Positions 27,866 through 38,654 of a stretch of 64,000 bases of DNA are shown piece after piece; positions within the stretch are counted from its first letter, which is position 1; the number at the start of each line of letters is the position of its first letter. Made by a program: the position numbers and the translations under genes. The notes beneath the pieces are model-generated. The model did no database searches. It saw only the letters and a program-made list of their open reading frames with translations, and was not told the DNA's origin. Source of the stretch: Fasciola hepatica (lineage: Eukaryota; Platyhelminthes; Trematoda; Plagiorchiida; Fasciolidae); assembly GCA_948099385.1 (NCBI GenBank), contig CANUEZ040000204.1, forward strand, positions 868,001-932,000, in the 5' to 3' direction.

Positions 27866-30800
27866 TTGAACGCTCAACTGAGCATTGAAATCCATGGAAG
27901 CACTGTACAGCTGTTTCATCCTCTAAGGGACTCGACTCATCAGCAGTGCACATCGACCGAGCCACCACGAACCCTCCAACAACCGGTGAACCATTGTGAA
28001 TCGAACAACTTAACAACACAAGGCTATCCGGGATGGCTCTCAACGCTTTGTTCAACATCTACACTACATGATATAGCACCCTTCCCAAACTCGCTTCAAA
28101 TTTGAATGGTAAGAACCAGCTTCGCGCACACCGATCGACTCCTATGATGGATGACTTCTCTGTAGGGGCCTAAGTACAACCAACGCATTCCCAAATGAAC
28201 AACCTACACAGCTTCCTTACTATGCATGCAATTGATTAGTAGTACGAGATTAGATTAGATTAGATTAGATTTGTATAATATGATTGATCATGCAACTTGA
28301 ACGCTCAACTGAGCATTGAAATCCATGGAAGCACTGAACAGCTGTTTCATCCTCTAAGGGACTCGACTCATCAGCAGTGCACATCGACCGAGCAACCACG
28401 GGCACTCCAACAACCGGTGAACCATTGTGAATCGAACAACTTAACAACACAAGGCTATCCGGGATGGCTCTCAACGCTTTGTTCAACATCTACACTACAT
28501 GATATAGTACCCTTCCCAAACTCGCTTTAAATTTGAATGGTAAGAACCAGCTTCGCGCACACCGATCGACTCCTATGATGGATGACTTCTCTGTAGGGGC
28601 CTAAGTACAACCAACTCATTCCCAAATGCACAACCTACACAGCTTCCTTACTATGCATGCAATTGATTAGTAGTACGAGATTAGATCAGATTAGATTAGA
28701 TTTGTATAATATGATTGATCATGCAACTTGAACGCTCAACTGAGCATTGAAATCCATGGAAGCACTGTACAGCTGTTTCATCCTCTAAGGGACTCGACTC
28801 ATCAGCAGTGCACATCGACCGAGCCCCCACGGGCACTCCAACAACCGGTGAACCATTGTGAATCGATCAAATTACCAACACAACGCGATCCGGGATGGCT
28901 ATCAACGCTTTGTTCAACATCTACACTACATGATATAGCACCCTTCCCAAACTCGCTTCAAATTTGAATGGTAAGAACCAGCTTCGCGCACACCGATCGA
29001 CTCCTATGATGGATGACTTCTCTGTAGGGGCCTAAGTACAACCAACGCATTCCCAAATGAACAACCTACACAGCTTCCTTACTATGCATGCAATTGATTA
29101 GTAGTACGAGATTAGATTAGATTAGATAAGATTTGTATAATATGATTGATCATGCAGCTTGAACGCTCAACTGAGCATTGAAATCCATGGAAGCACTGTA
29201 CAGCTGTTTGATCCTCTAAGGGACTCGACTCATCAGCAGTGCACATCGACCGAGCCCCCACGGGCACTCCAACAACCGGTGAACCATTGTGAATCGAACA
29301 ACTTGACAACACAAGGCTATCCGGGATGGCTCTCAACGCTTTGTTCAACATCTACACTACATGATATAGCACCCTTCCCAAACTCGCTTTAAATTTGAAT
29401 GGTAAGAACCAGCTTCGCGCACACCGATCGACTCCTATGATGGATGACTTCTCTGTAGTGGCCTAAGTACAACCAACGCATTCCCAAATGAACAACCTAC
29501 ACAGCTTCCTTACTATGCATGCAATTGATTAGTAGTACGAGATTAGATTAGATTAGATTAGATTTGTATAATATGATTGATCATGCAACTTGAACGCTCA
29601 ACTGAGCATTGAAATCCATGGAAGCACTGAACAGCTGTTTCATCCTCTAAGGGACTCGACTCATCAGCAGTGCACATCGACCGAGCAACCACGGGCACTC
29701 CAACAACCGGTGAACCATTGTGAATCGAACAACTTAACAACACAAGGCTATCCGGGATGGCTATCAACGCTTTGTTCAACATCTACACTACATGATATAG
29801 CACCCTTCCCAAACTCGCTTCAAATTTGAATGGTAAGAACCAGCTTCGCGCACACCGATCGACTCCTATGATGGATGACTTCTCTGTAGGGGCCTAAGTA
29901 CAACCAACGCATTCCCAAATGAACAACCTACACAGCTTCCTTACTATGCATGCAATTGATTAGTAGTACGAGATTAGATTAAGTTAGATTAGATTAGATT
30001 TGTATAATATGATTGATCATGCAACTTGAACGCTCAACTGAGCATTGAAATCCATGGAAGCACTGAACAGCTGTTTCATCCTCTAAGGGACTCGACTCAT
30101 CAGCAGTGCACATCGACCGAGCAACCACGGGCACTCCAACAACCGGTGAACCATTGTGAATCGAACAACTTAACAACACAAGGCTATCCGGGATGGCTAT
30201 CAACGCTTTGTTCAACATCTACACTACATGATATAGCACCCTTCCCAAACTCGCTTTAAATTTGAATGGTAAGAACCAGCTTCGCGCACACCGATCGACT
30301 CCTATGATGGATGACTTCTCTGTAGGGGCCTAAGTACAACCAACTCATTCCCAAATGCACAACCTACACAGCTTCCTTACTATGCATGCAATTGATTAGT
30401 AGTACGAGATTAGATCAGATTAGATTAGATTTGTATAATATGATTGATCATGCAACTTGAACGCTCAACTGAGCATTGAAATCCATGGAAGCACTGTACA
30501 GCTGTTTCATCCTCTAAGGGACTCGACTCATCAGCAGTGCACATCGACCGAGCCCCCTCGGACACTCCAACAACCGGTGAAACATTGTGAATCGATCAAA
30601 TTACCAACACAACGCGATCCGGGATGGCTATCAACGCTTTGTTCAACATCTACACTACATGATATAGCACCCTTCCCAAACTCGCTTCAAATTTGAATGG
30701 TAAGAACCAGCTTCGCGCACACCGATCGACTCCTATGATGGATGACTTCTCTGTAGGGGCCTAAGTACAACCAACGCATTCCCAAATGAACAACCTACAC

Positions 30801-33800
30801 AGCTTCCTTACTATGCATGCAATTGATTAGTAGTACGAGATTAGATTAGATTAGATAAGATTTGTATAATATGATTGATCATGCAGCTTGAACGCTCAAC
30901 TGAGCATTGAAATCCATGGAAGCACTGTACAGCTGTTTGATCCTCTAAGGGACTCGACTCATCAGCAGTGCACATCGACCGAGCCACCACGAACCCTCCA
31001 ACAACCGGTGAACCATTGTGAATTGAACAACTTAACAACACAAGGCTATCCGGGATGGCTCTCAACGCTTTGTTCAACATCTACACTACATGATATAGCA
31101 CCCTTCCCAAACTCGCTTCAAATTTGAATGGTAAGAACCATCTTCGCGCACACCGATCGACTCCTATGATGGATGACTTCTCTGTAGGGGCCTAAGTACA
31201 ACAAACGCATTCCCAAATGAACAACCTACACAGCTTCCTTACTATGCATGCAATTGATTAGTAGTACGAGATTAGATTAGATTAGATTAGATTTGTATAA
31301 TATGATTGATCATGCAACTTGAACGCTCAACTGAGCATTGAAATCCATGGAAGCACTGAACAGCTGTTTCATCCTCTAAGGGACTCGACTCATCAGCAGT
31401 GCACATCGACCGAGCCACCACGGGCACTCCAACAACCGGTGAACCATTGTGAATTGAACAACTTAACAACACAAGGCTATCCGGGATGGCTATCAACGTT
31501 TTGTTCAACATCTACACTACATTATATGGCACCGTTCCCAAACTCGCTTTAAATTTGAATGGTAAGAACCAGCTTCGCGCACACCGATCGACTCCTATGA
31601 TGGATGACTTCTCTGTAGTGGCCTAAGTACAACCAACGCATTCCCAAATGAACAACCTACACAGCTTCCTTACTATGCATGCAATTGATTAGTAGTACGA
31701 GATTAGATTAGATTAGATTAGATTTGTATAATATGATTGATCATGCAGCTTGAACGCTCAACTGAGCATTGAAATCCATGGAAGCACTGTACAGCTGTTT
31801 CATCCTCTAAGGGACTCGACTCATCAGCAGTGCACATCGACCGAGCCACCACGAACCCTCCAACAACCGGTGAACCATTGTGAATCGAACAACTTAACAA
31901 CACAAGGCTATCCGGGATGGCTCTCAACGCTTTGTTCAACATCTACACTACATGATATAGCACCTTTCCCAAACTCGCTTCAAATTTGAATGGTAAGAAC
32001 CATCTTCGCGCACACCGATCGACTCCTATGATGGATGACTTCTCTGTAGGGGCCTAAGTACAACCAACGCATTCCCAAATGAACAACCTACACAGCTTCC
32101 TTACTATGCATGCAATTGATTAGTAGTACGAGATTAGATTAGATTAGATTAGATTTGTATAATATGATTGATCATGCAACTTGAACGCTCAACTGAGCAT
32201 TGAAATCCATGGAAGCACTGAACAGCTGTTTCATCCTCTAAGGGACTCGACTCATCAGCAGTGCACATCGACCGAGCAACCACGGGCACTCCAACAACCG
32301 GTGAACCATTGTGAATCGAACAACTTAACAACACAAGGCTATCCGGGATGGCTATCAACGCTTTGTTCAACATCTACACTACATGATATAGCACCCTTCC
32401 CAAACTCGCTTTAAATTTGAATGGTAAGAACCAGCTTCGCGCACACCGATCGACTCCTATGATGGATGACTTCTCTGTAGGGGCCTAAGTACAACCAACT
32501 CATTCCCAAATGCACAACCTACACAGCTTCCTTACTATGCATGCAATTGATTAGTAGTACGAGATTAGATCAGATTAGATTAGATTTGTATAATATGATT
32601 GATCATGCAACTTGAACGCTCAACTGAGCATTGAAATCCATGGAAGCACTGTACAGCTGTTTCATCCTCTAAGGGACTCGACTCATCAGCAGTGCACATC
32701 GACCGAGCCCCCTCGGACACTCCAACAACCGGTGAAACATTGTGAATCGATCAAATTACCAACACAACGCGATCCGGGATGGCTATCAACGCTTTGTTCA
32801 ACATCTACACTACATGATATAGCACCCTTCCCAAACTCGCTTCAAATTTGAATGGTAAGAACCAGCTTCGCGCACACCGATCGACTCCTATGATGGATGA
32901 CTTCTCTGTAGGGGCCTAAGTACAACCAACGCATTCCCAAATGAACAACCTACACAGCTTCCTTACTATGCATGCAATTGATTAGTAGTACGAGATTAGA
33001 TTAGATTAGATAAGATTTGTATAATATGATTGATCATGCAGCTTGAACGCTCAACTGAGCATTGAAATCCATGGAAGCACTGTACAGCTGTTTGATCCTC
33101 TAAGGGACTCGACTCATCAGCAGTGCACATCGACCGAGCCACCACGAACCCTCCAACAACCGGTGAACCATTGTGAATCGAACAACTTAACAACACAAGG
33201 CTATCCGGGATGGCTCTCAACGCTTTGTTCAACATCTACACTACATGATATAGCACCCTTCCCAAACTCGCTTCAAATTTGAATGGTAAGAACCATCTTC
33301 GCGCACACCGATCGACTCCTATGATGGATGACTTCTCTGTAGTGGCCTAAGTACAACCAACGCATTCCCAAATGAACAACCTACACAGCTTCCTTACTAT
33401 GCATGCAATTGATTAGTAGTACGAGATTAGATTAGATTAGATTAGATTTGTATAATATGATTGATCATGCAACTTGAACGCTCAACTGAGCATTGAAATC
33501 CATGGAAGCACTGAACAGCTGTTTCATCCTCTAAGGGACTCGACTCATCAGCAGTGCACATCGACCGAGCCACCACGGGCACTCCAACAACCGGTGAACC
33601 ATTGTGAATTGAACAACTTAACAACACAAGGCTATCCGGGATGGCTATCAACGTTTTGTTCAACATCTACACTACATGATATAGCACCGTTCCCAAACTC
33701 GCTTCAAATTTGAATGGTAAGAACCAGCTTCGCGCACACCGATCGACTCCTATGATGGATGACTTCTCTGTAGGGGCCTAAGTACAACCAACGCATTCCC

Positions 33801-34766
33801 AAATGAACAACCTACACAGCTTCCTTACTATGCATGCAATTGATTAGTAGTACGAGATTAGATCAGATTAGATTAGATTTGTATAATATGATTGATCATG
33901 CAGCTTGAACGCTCAACTGAGCATTGAAATCCATGGAAGCACTGTACAGCTGTTTCATCCTTTAAGGGACTCGACTCATCAGCAGTGCACATCGACCGAG
34001 CCCCCACGGGCACTCCAACAACCGGTGAACCATTGTGAATCGAACAACTTAATAACACAAGGCTATCCGGGATGGCTCTAAACGCTTTGTTCAACATCTA
34101 CACTACATGATATAGCACCGTTCCCAAACTCGCTTTAAATTTGAATGGTAAGAACCAGCTTCGCGCACACCGATCGACTCCTATGATGGATGACTTCTCT
34201 GTAGTGGCCTAAGTACAACCAACGCATTCCCAAATGAACAACCTACACAGCTTCCTTACTATGCATGCAATTGATTAGTAGTACGAGATTAGATTAGATT
34301 AGATTAGATTTGTATAATATGATTGATCATGCAGCTTGAACGCTCAACTGAGCATTGAAATCCATGGAAGCACTGTACAGCTGTTTCATCCTCTAAGGGA
34401 CTCGACTCATCAGCAGTGCACATCGACCGAGCCACCACGAACCCTCCAACAACCGGTGAACCATTGTGAATCGAACAACTTACCAACACAAGGCTATCCG
34501 GGATGGCTCTCAACGCTTTGTTCAACATCTACACTACATGATATAGCACCTTTCCCAAACTCGCTTCAAATTTGAATGGTAAGAACCATCTTCGCGCACA
34601 CCGATCGACTCCTATGATGGATGACTTCTCTGTAGGGGCCTAAGTACAACCAACGCATTCCCAAATGAACAACCTACACAGCTTCCTTACTATGCATGCA
34701 ATTGATTAGTAGTACGAGATTAGATTAGATTAGATTAGATTTGTATAATATGATTGATCATGCAAC
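27866..34766. repeat. Pentamer higher-order family with phase slips (M65-M80)
   Basis: Call the types A (AGCCACCACGAACC), B (CACTGAACAGC with AATGCACAACC), C (alternative two-state block), D (TGTTTGATCC after a GATAAG tract) and E (CACTGAACAGC). The order is A27,866 B28,297 C28,728 D29,159 E29,590, then B30,026 C30,457 D30,888 E31,319 A31,750, then B32,181 C32,612 D33,043 E33,474, an extra monomer at 33,905, and A34,336. The last two B-C-D-E runs are 2,155 bp (five monomers) apart and nearly identical in B and C. The first B-C-D run lies four monomers (1,729 bp) earlier. The two A copies at 31,750 and 34,336 share CACCTTTCCC. Confidence 0.86.
33905..34335. repeat. Extra monomer (M79) breaking the pentamer phase
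   Basis: It sits between the E and A types of the second pentamer, where the first pentamer has none, making that copy a hexamer. It carries ATCCTTTAAGGG, CTTAATAACAC and GGCTCTAAACG. The first and last of these also mark the monomers at 43,402 and 46,865. It was either inserted into this copy or lost from the other. Confidence 0.75.
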
Positions 34767-36059
34767 TTGAACGCTCAACTGAACATTGAAATCCATGGAA
34801 GCACTGTACAGCTGTATCATCCTCTAAGGGACTCGACTCATCAGCAGTGCACATCGACCGAGCAACCACGGGCACTCCAACAACCGGTGAAACATTGTGA
34901 ATCGAACAACTTATCAACACAAGGCCATCCGGGATGGCTCTCAACGCTTTGTTCAACATCTACACTACATGATATAGCACCGTTCCCAAACTCGCTTTAA
35001 ATTTGAATGGTAAGAACCAGCTTCGCGCACACCGATCCACTCCTATGATGGATGACTTCTCTGTAGGGGCCTAAGTACAACCAACTCATTCCCAAATGAA
35101 CAACCTTCACAGCTTCCTTACTATGCATGCAATTGATTAGTAGTACGAGATTAGATTAGATTAGATTAGATTTGTATAATATGATTGATCATGCAGCTTA
35201 AACGCTCAACTGAGCATTGAAATCCATGGAAGCACTGTACAGCTGTTTCATCCTCTAAGGGACTCGACTCATCAGCAGTGCACATCGACCGAGCAACCAC
35301 GGGCACTCCAACAACCGGTGAACCATTGTGAATCGAACAACTTAACAACACAAGACTATCCGGGATGGCTATCAACGTTTTGTTCAACATCTACACTACA
35401 TTATATGGCACCGTTCCCAAACTCGCTTTAAATTTGAATGGTAAGAACCAGCTTCGCGCACACCGATCGACTCCTATGATGGATGACTTCTCTGTAGGGG
35501 CCTAAGTACAACCAACGCATTCCCAAATGAACAACCTACACAGCTTCCTTACTATGCATGCAATTGATTAGTAGTACGAGATTAGATTAGATTAGATTAG
35601 ATTTGTATAATATGATTGATCATGCAGCTTGAACGCTCAACTGAGCATTGAAATCCATTGAAGCACTGTACAGCTGTTTCATCCTTTATGGGACTCGACT
35701 CATCAGCAGTGCACATCGACCGAGCCCCCACGGGCACTCCAACAACCGGTGAACCATTGTGAATCGAACAACTTAACAACACAAGGCTATCCGGGATGGC
35801 TATCAACGCTTTGTTCAACATCTACACTACATGATATAGCACCCTTCCCAAACTCGCTTCAAATTTGAATGGTAAGAACCATCTTCGCGCACACCGATCG
35901 ACTCCTATGATGGATGACTTCTCTGTAGGGGCCTAAGTACAACCAACGCATTCCCAAATGAACAACCTACACAGCTTTCTTACTATGCATGCAATTGATT
36001 AGTAGTACGAGATTAGATTAGATTAGATTAGATTTGTATAATATGATTGATCATGCAAC

Positions 36060-36926
36060 TTGAACGCTCAACTGAGCATTGAAATCCATGGAAGCACTGT
36101 ACAGCTGTTTCATCCTCTAAGGGACTCGACTCTTCAGCAGTGCACATCGACCGAGCCCCCACGGGCACTCCAACAACCGGTGAACCATTGTGAATCGAAC
36201 AACTTAACAACACAAGACTATCCGGGATGGCTATCAACGTTTTGTTCAACATCTACACTACATTATATGGCACCGTTCCCAAACTCGCTTCAAATTTGAA
36301 TGGTAAGAACCAGCTTCGCGCACACCGATCGACTCCTATGATGGATGACTTCTCTGTAGGGGCCTAAGTACAACCAACGCATTCCCAAATGAACAACCTA
36401 CACAGCTTCCTTACTATGCATGCAATTGATTAGTAGTACGAGATTAGATTAGATTAGATTAGATTTGTATAATATGATTGATCATGCAACTTGAACGCTC
36501 AACTGAGCATTGAAATCCACGGAAGCACTGTACAGCTGTTTCATCCTCTAAGGGACTCGACTCTTCAGCAGTGCACATCGACCGAGCCACCACGGGCACT
36601 CCAACAACCGGTGAACCATTGTGAATCGAACAACTTAACAACACAAGACTATCCGGGATGGCTATCAACGTTTTGTTCAACATCTACACTACATTATATG
36701 GCACCGTTCCCAAACTCGCTTTAAATTTGAATGGTAAGAACCAGCTTCGCGCACACCGATCGACTCCTATGATGGATGACTTCTCTGTAGGGGCCTAAGT
36801 ACAACCAACGCATTCCCAAATGAACAACCTACACAGCTTCCTTACTATGCATGCAATTGATTAGTAGTACGAGATTAGATTAGATTAGATTAGATTAGAT
36901 TTGTATAATATGATTGATCATGCAGC
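36060..36926. repeat. Single-monomer tandem duplication (M84-M85)
   Basis: The adjacent monomers at 36,060 and 36,491 share private changes not combined elsewhere: CGACTCTTCAGC together with AGACTATCC, AACGTTTTG and ACATTATATGGCACC. I see three differences: CCATGG against CCACGG, AGCCCCC against AGCCACC, and the C/T site of the palindrome. M85 also has one more GATTA. This fits a one-register unequal exchange. Confidence 0.8.
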
Positions 36927-37020
36927 TTGAACGCTCAACTGAGCATTGAAATCCATGGAAGCACTGTACAGCTGTTTCATCCTCTAAGGGACTCGACTCA
37001 TCAGCAGTGCACATCGACCG

Positions 37021-37038
37021 AGCCCCCACGGGCACTCC
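37021..37038. repeat. Hypervariable box of the monomer (unit positions 95-112), reference copy
   Basis: Between the conserved flanks CACATCGACCG and CTCCAACAACC, this stretch has at least a dozen states across the array. They include AGCAACCACGGGCA, AGCCCCCACGGGCA, AGCCACCACGGGCA, AGCCACCACGAACC, AGCCCCCTCGGACA, AGCCCACTCGGACA, AGGCCCCACGGACA, AGCCCCCCACGGACA (one extra C), AGCCCCCACGCTCA, ACAAACACACGGGCA and ACAATTACACGGGCA. It is the most polymorphic short segment of the unit apart from the pentanucleotide tract. Much of the single-base length variation also falls here, in the C run. Confidence 0.85.
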
Positions 37039-37061
37039 AACAACCGGTGAACCATTGTGAA

Positions 37062-37089
37062 TCGAACAACTTAACAACACAAGGCTATC
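37062..37089. repeat. Two-state block of the monomer (unit positions 136-163), reference copy
   Basis: The common state reads TCGAACAACTTAACAAC then ACAAGGCTATCC. An alternative state with several linked changes reads TCGATCAAATTACCAAC then ACAACGCGATCC. The alternative occurs only in monomers starting at 6,770, 8,063, 9,356, 10,649, 11,080, 13,646, 14,939, 15,370, 18,812, 20,536, 20,967, 28,728, 30,457, 32,612 and 39,086. Recombinant states carry the left changes only: 1,152 and 19,243 (ATTACCAAAACAAGG), and 50,762, 51,197, 52,059, 52,494, 58,537 and 61,572 (ATTAACAACACAAGG). The linkage makes this block a good marker of monomer descent and exchange. Confidence 0.85.
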
Positions 37090-37155
37090 CGGGATGGCTC
37101 TCAACGCTTTGTTCAACATCTACACTACATGATATAGCACCCTTCCCAAACTCGC

Positions 37156-37167
37156 TTCAAATTTGAA
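37156..37167. other. 12-bp perfect palindrome TTCAAATTTGAA (reference copy)
   Basis: The dodecamer is its own reverse complement. A C/T polymorphism at its third base converts many monomers to TTTAAATTTGAA, which breaks the outer symmetry and creates TTTAAA. The T state is often, but not always, linked to CACCGTTCCC just upstream, while the C state is usually linked to CACCCTTCCC; exceptions are 1,371-1,385 and 19,886-19,905. A few copies also lose one T (about 12,175, 16,465, 49,703, 50,995 and 52,292). No known protein site is recognised. Confidence 0.8.
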
Positions 37168-37308
37168 TGGTAAGAACCAGCTTCGCGCACACCGATCGAC
37201 TCCTATGATGGATGACTTCTCTGTAGGGGCCTAAGTACAACCAACGCATTCCCAAATGAACAACCTACACAGCTTCCTTACTATGCATGCAATTGATTAG
37301 TAGTACGA

Positions 37309-37328
37309 GATTAGATTAGATTAGATTA
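37309..37328. repeat. Pentanucleotide (GATTA)n tract inside the monomer
   Basis: Four GATTA units followed by a degenerate GATTT. The equivalent tract is present in every complete monomer. Three to five units are usual, and one extra unit explains the 436-bp steps (for example the tracts ending near 5,010, 12,350, 36,900 and 48,570). Common interrupted forms contain GATCA in the second or fourth unit (as at about 1,105 and 1,545). Rarer forms mark related monomers: GATAAG (27,835; 29,125; 30,855; 33,010), GAGATCAGTTCAG (12,740; 17,050; 17,905; 21,785), TTAGGTTAG (54,180; 56,770), GATTACATCAG (58,050; 58,920; 59,790) and GATGAGTTCAAATT (58,490; 59,355; 61,523). Replication slippage is the likely source of the length change. 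Confidence 0.9.
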
Positions 37329-38654
37329 GATTTGTATAATATGATTGATCATGCAACTTGAACGCTCAACTGAGCATTGAAATCCATGGAAGCACTGTAC
37401 AGCTGTTTCATCCTCTGAGGGACTCGACTCATCAGCAGTGCACATCGACCGAGCCCCCTCGGACACTCCAACAACCGGTGAAACATTGTGAATCGAACAA
37501 CTTAACAACACAAGGCCATCCGGGATGGCTCTCAACGCTTTGTTCAACATCTACACTACATGATATAGCACCGTTCCCAAACTCGCTTTAAATTTGAATG
37601 GTCAGAACCAGCTTCGCGCACACCGATCGACTCCTATGATGGATGATTTCTCTGTAGGGGCTGAGTACAACCAACTCATTCCCAAATGAACAACCTACAC
37701 AGCTTCCTTACTATGCATGCAATTGATTAGTAGTACGAGATTAGATTAGATTAGATTAGATTTGTATAATATGATTGATCATGCAACTTGAACGCTCAAC
37801 TGAGCATTGAAATCCATGGAAGCACTGTACAGCTGTTTCATCCTCTAAGGGACTCGACGCATCAGCATTGCACATCGACCGAGCCACCACGAACCCTCCA
37901 ACAACCTGTGAAACATTGTGAATCGAACAACTTAACAACACAAGGCTATCCGGGATGGCTCTCAACGCTTTGTTCAACATCTACAATACATGATATAGCA
38001 CCGTTCCCAAACTCGCTTTAAATTTGAATGGTAAGAACCATCTTCGCGCACACCGATCGACTCCTATGATGGATGACTTCTCTGTAGGGGCCTAAGTACA
38101 ACCAACTCATTCCCAAATGAACAACCTTCACAGCTTCCTTACTATGCATGCAATTGATTAGTAGTACGAGATTAGATTAGATTAGATTAGATTAGATTTG
38201 TATAATATGATTGATCATGCAGCTTGAACGCTCAACTGAGCATTGAAATCCATGGAAGCACTGTACAGCTGTTTCATCCTCTAAGGGACTCGACTCATCA
38301 GCAGTGCACATCGACCGAGCAACCACGGGCACTCCAACAACCGGTGAACCATTGTGAATCGAACAACTTAACAACACAAGGCTATCCGGGATGGCTCTCA
38401 ACGCTTTGTTCAACATCTACACTACATGATATAGCACCCTTCCCAAACTCGCTTCAAATTTGAATGGTAAGAACCAGCTTCGCGCACACCGATCCACTCC
38501 TATGATGGATGACTTCTCTGTAGGGGCCTAAGTACAACCAACTCATTCCCAAATGAACAACCTACACAGCTTCCTTACTATGCATGCAATTGATTAGTAG
38601 TACGAGATTAGATCAGATCAGATTAGATTTGTATAATATGATTGATCATGCAGC

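Larger units (their letters stand above)
36927..37357. repeat. Reference monomer (M86), close to the consensus
   Basis: This 431-bp copy carries the commonest state at nearly every variable site, so it is a convenient map of the unit. Landmarks: imperfect hairpin GCTCA-AC-TGAGC 36,933-36,944; CCATGG 36,953; ACAGCTGT 36,968-36,975; GTGCAC 37,007; hypervariable box 37,021-37,038; ACCGGT 37,043; two-state block 37,062-37,089; 12-bp palindrome 37,156-37,167; CGATCG 37,193; TGCATGCA 37,284-37,291 overlapping CAATTG; pentanucleotide tract 37,309-37,328; TGATCA 37,346. By hand count it is about 44% GC, C-rich on this strand, with CpG observed/expected near 0.8. Confidence 0.9.
34767..38654. repeat. 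Monomers M81-M89, mixed types
   Basis: Starts: 34,767, 35,198, 35,629, 36,060, 36,491, 36,927, 37,358, 37,788, 38,224. M81 has CTGAACATTG, CTGTATCATCC and AGGCCATCC. M82 has CTTAAACGCTC and, with M84 and M85, the trio AGACTATCC, AACGTTTTG and ACATTATATGG. M83 has CCATTGAAGC and CTTTATGGGAC. M87 has CTCTGAGGG, CCTCGGACA, AGGCCATCC and a one-base loss (GTAGGGGCTGAG), giving a 430-bp step. M88 has GACGCATCAGCATTG and AACCTGTGAAAC. Confidence 0.82.

Noticed and set aside
37058..37100. Pol III-like boxes on the minus strand: TGTTCGATTCA (B-box-like, 9 of 11) with TAGCCATCCCGG (A-box-like) upstream in monomers having GGCTATCAACG
   Set aside because: The A-like match lacks two conserved bases, about 20 nt separate the boxes (short for tRNA-type promoters), no cloverleaf or T-run terminator follows, and the alternative two-state block destroys the B-like box. 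Probably chance.
37114..37270. CAACATCTACAC and CAACCTACAC about 147 bp apart, suggestive of nucleosome-length internal repetition
   Set aside because: The match is only about ten bases in a CAAC-rich background, and the spacing is likely coincidence.
37330..37350. TTGTATAATATG in the AT-rich tail resembles a TATA or bacterial -10 element
   Set aside because: It is an AT-rich chance match with no partner element at a sensible distance and no supported gene downstream.
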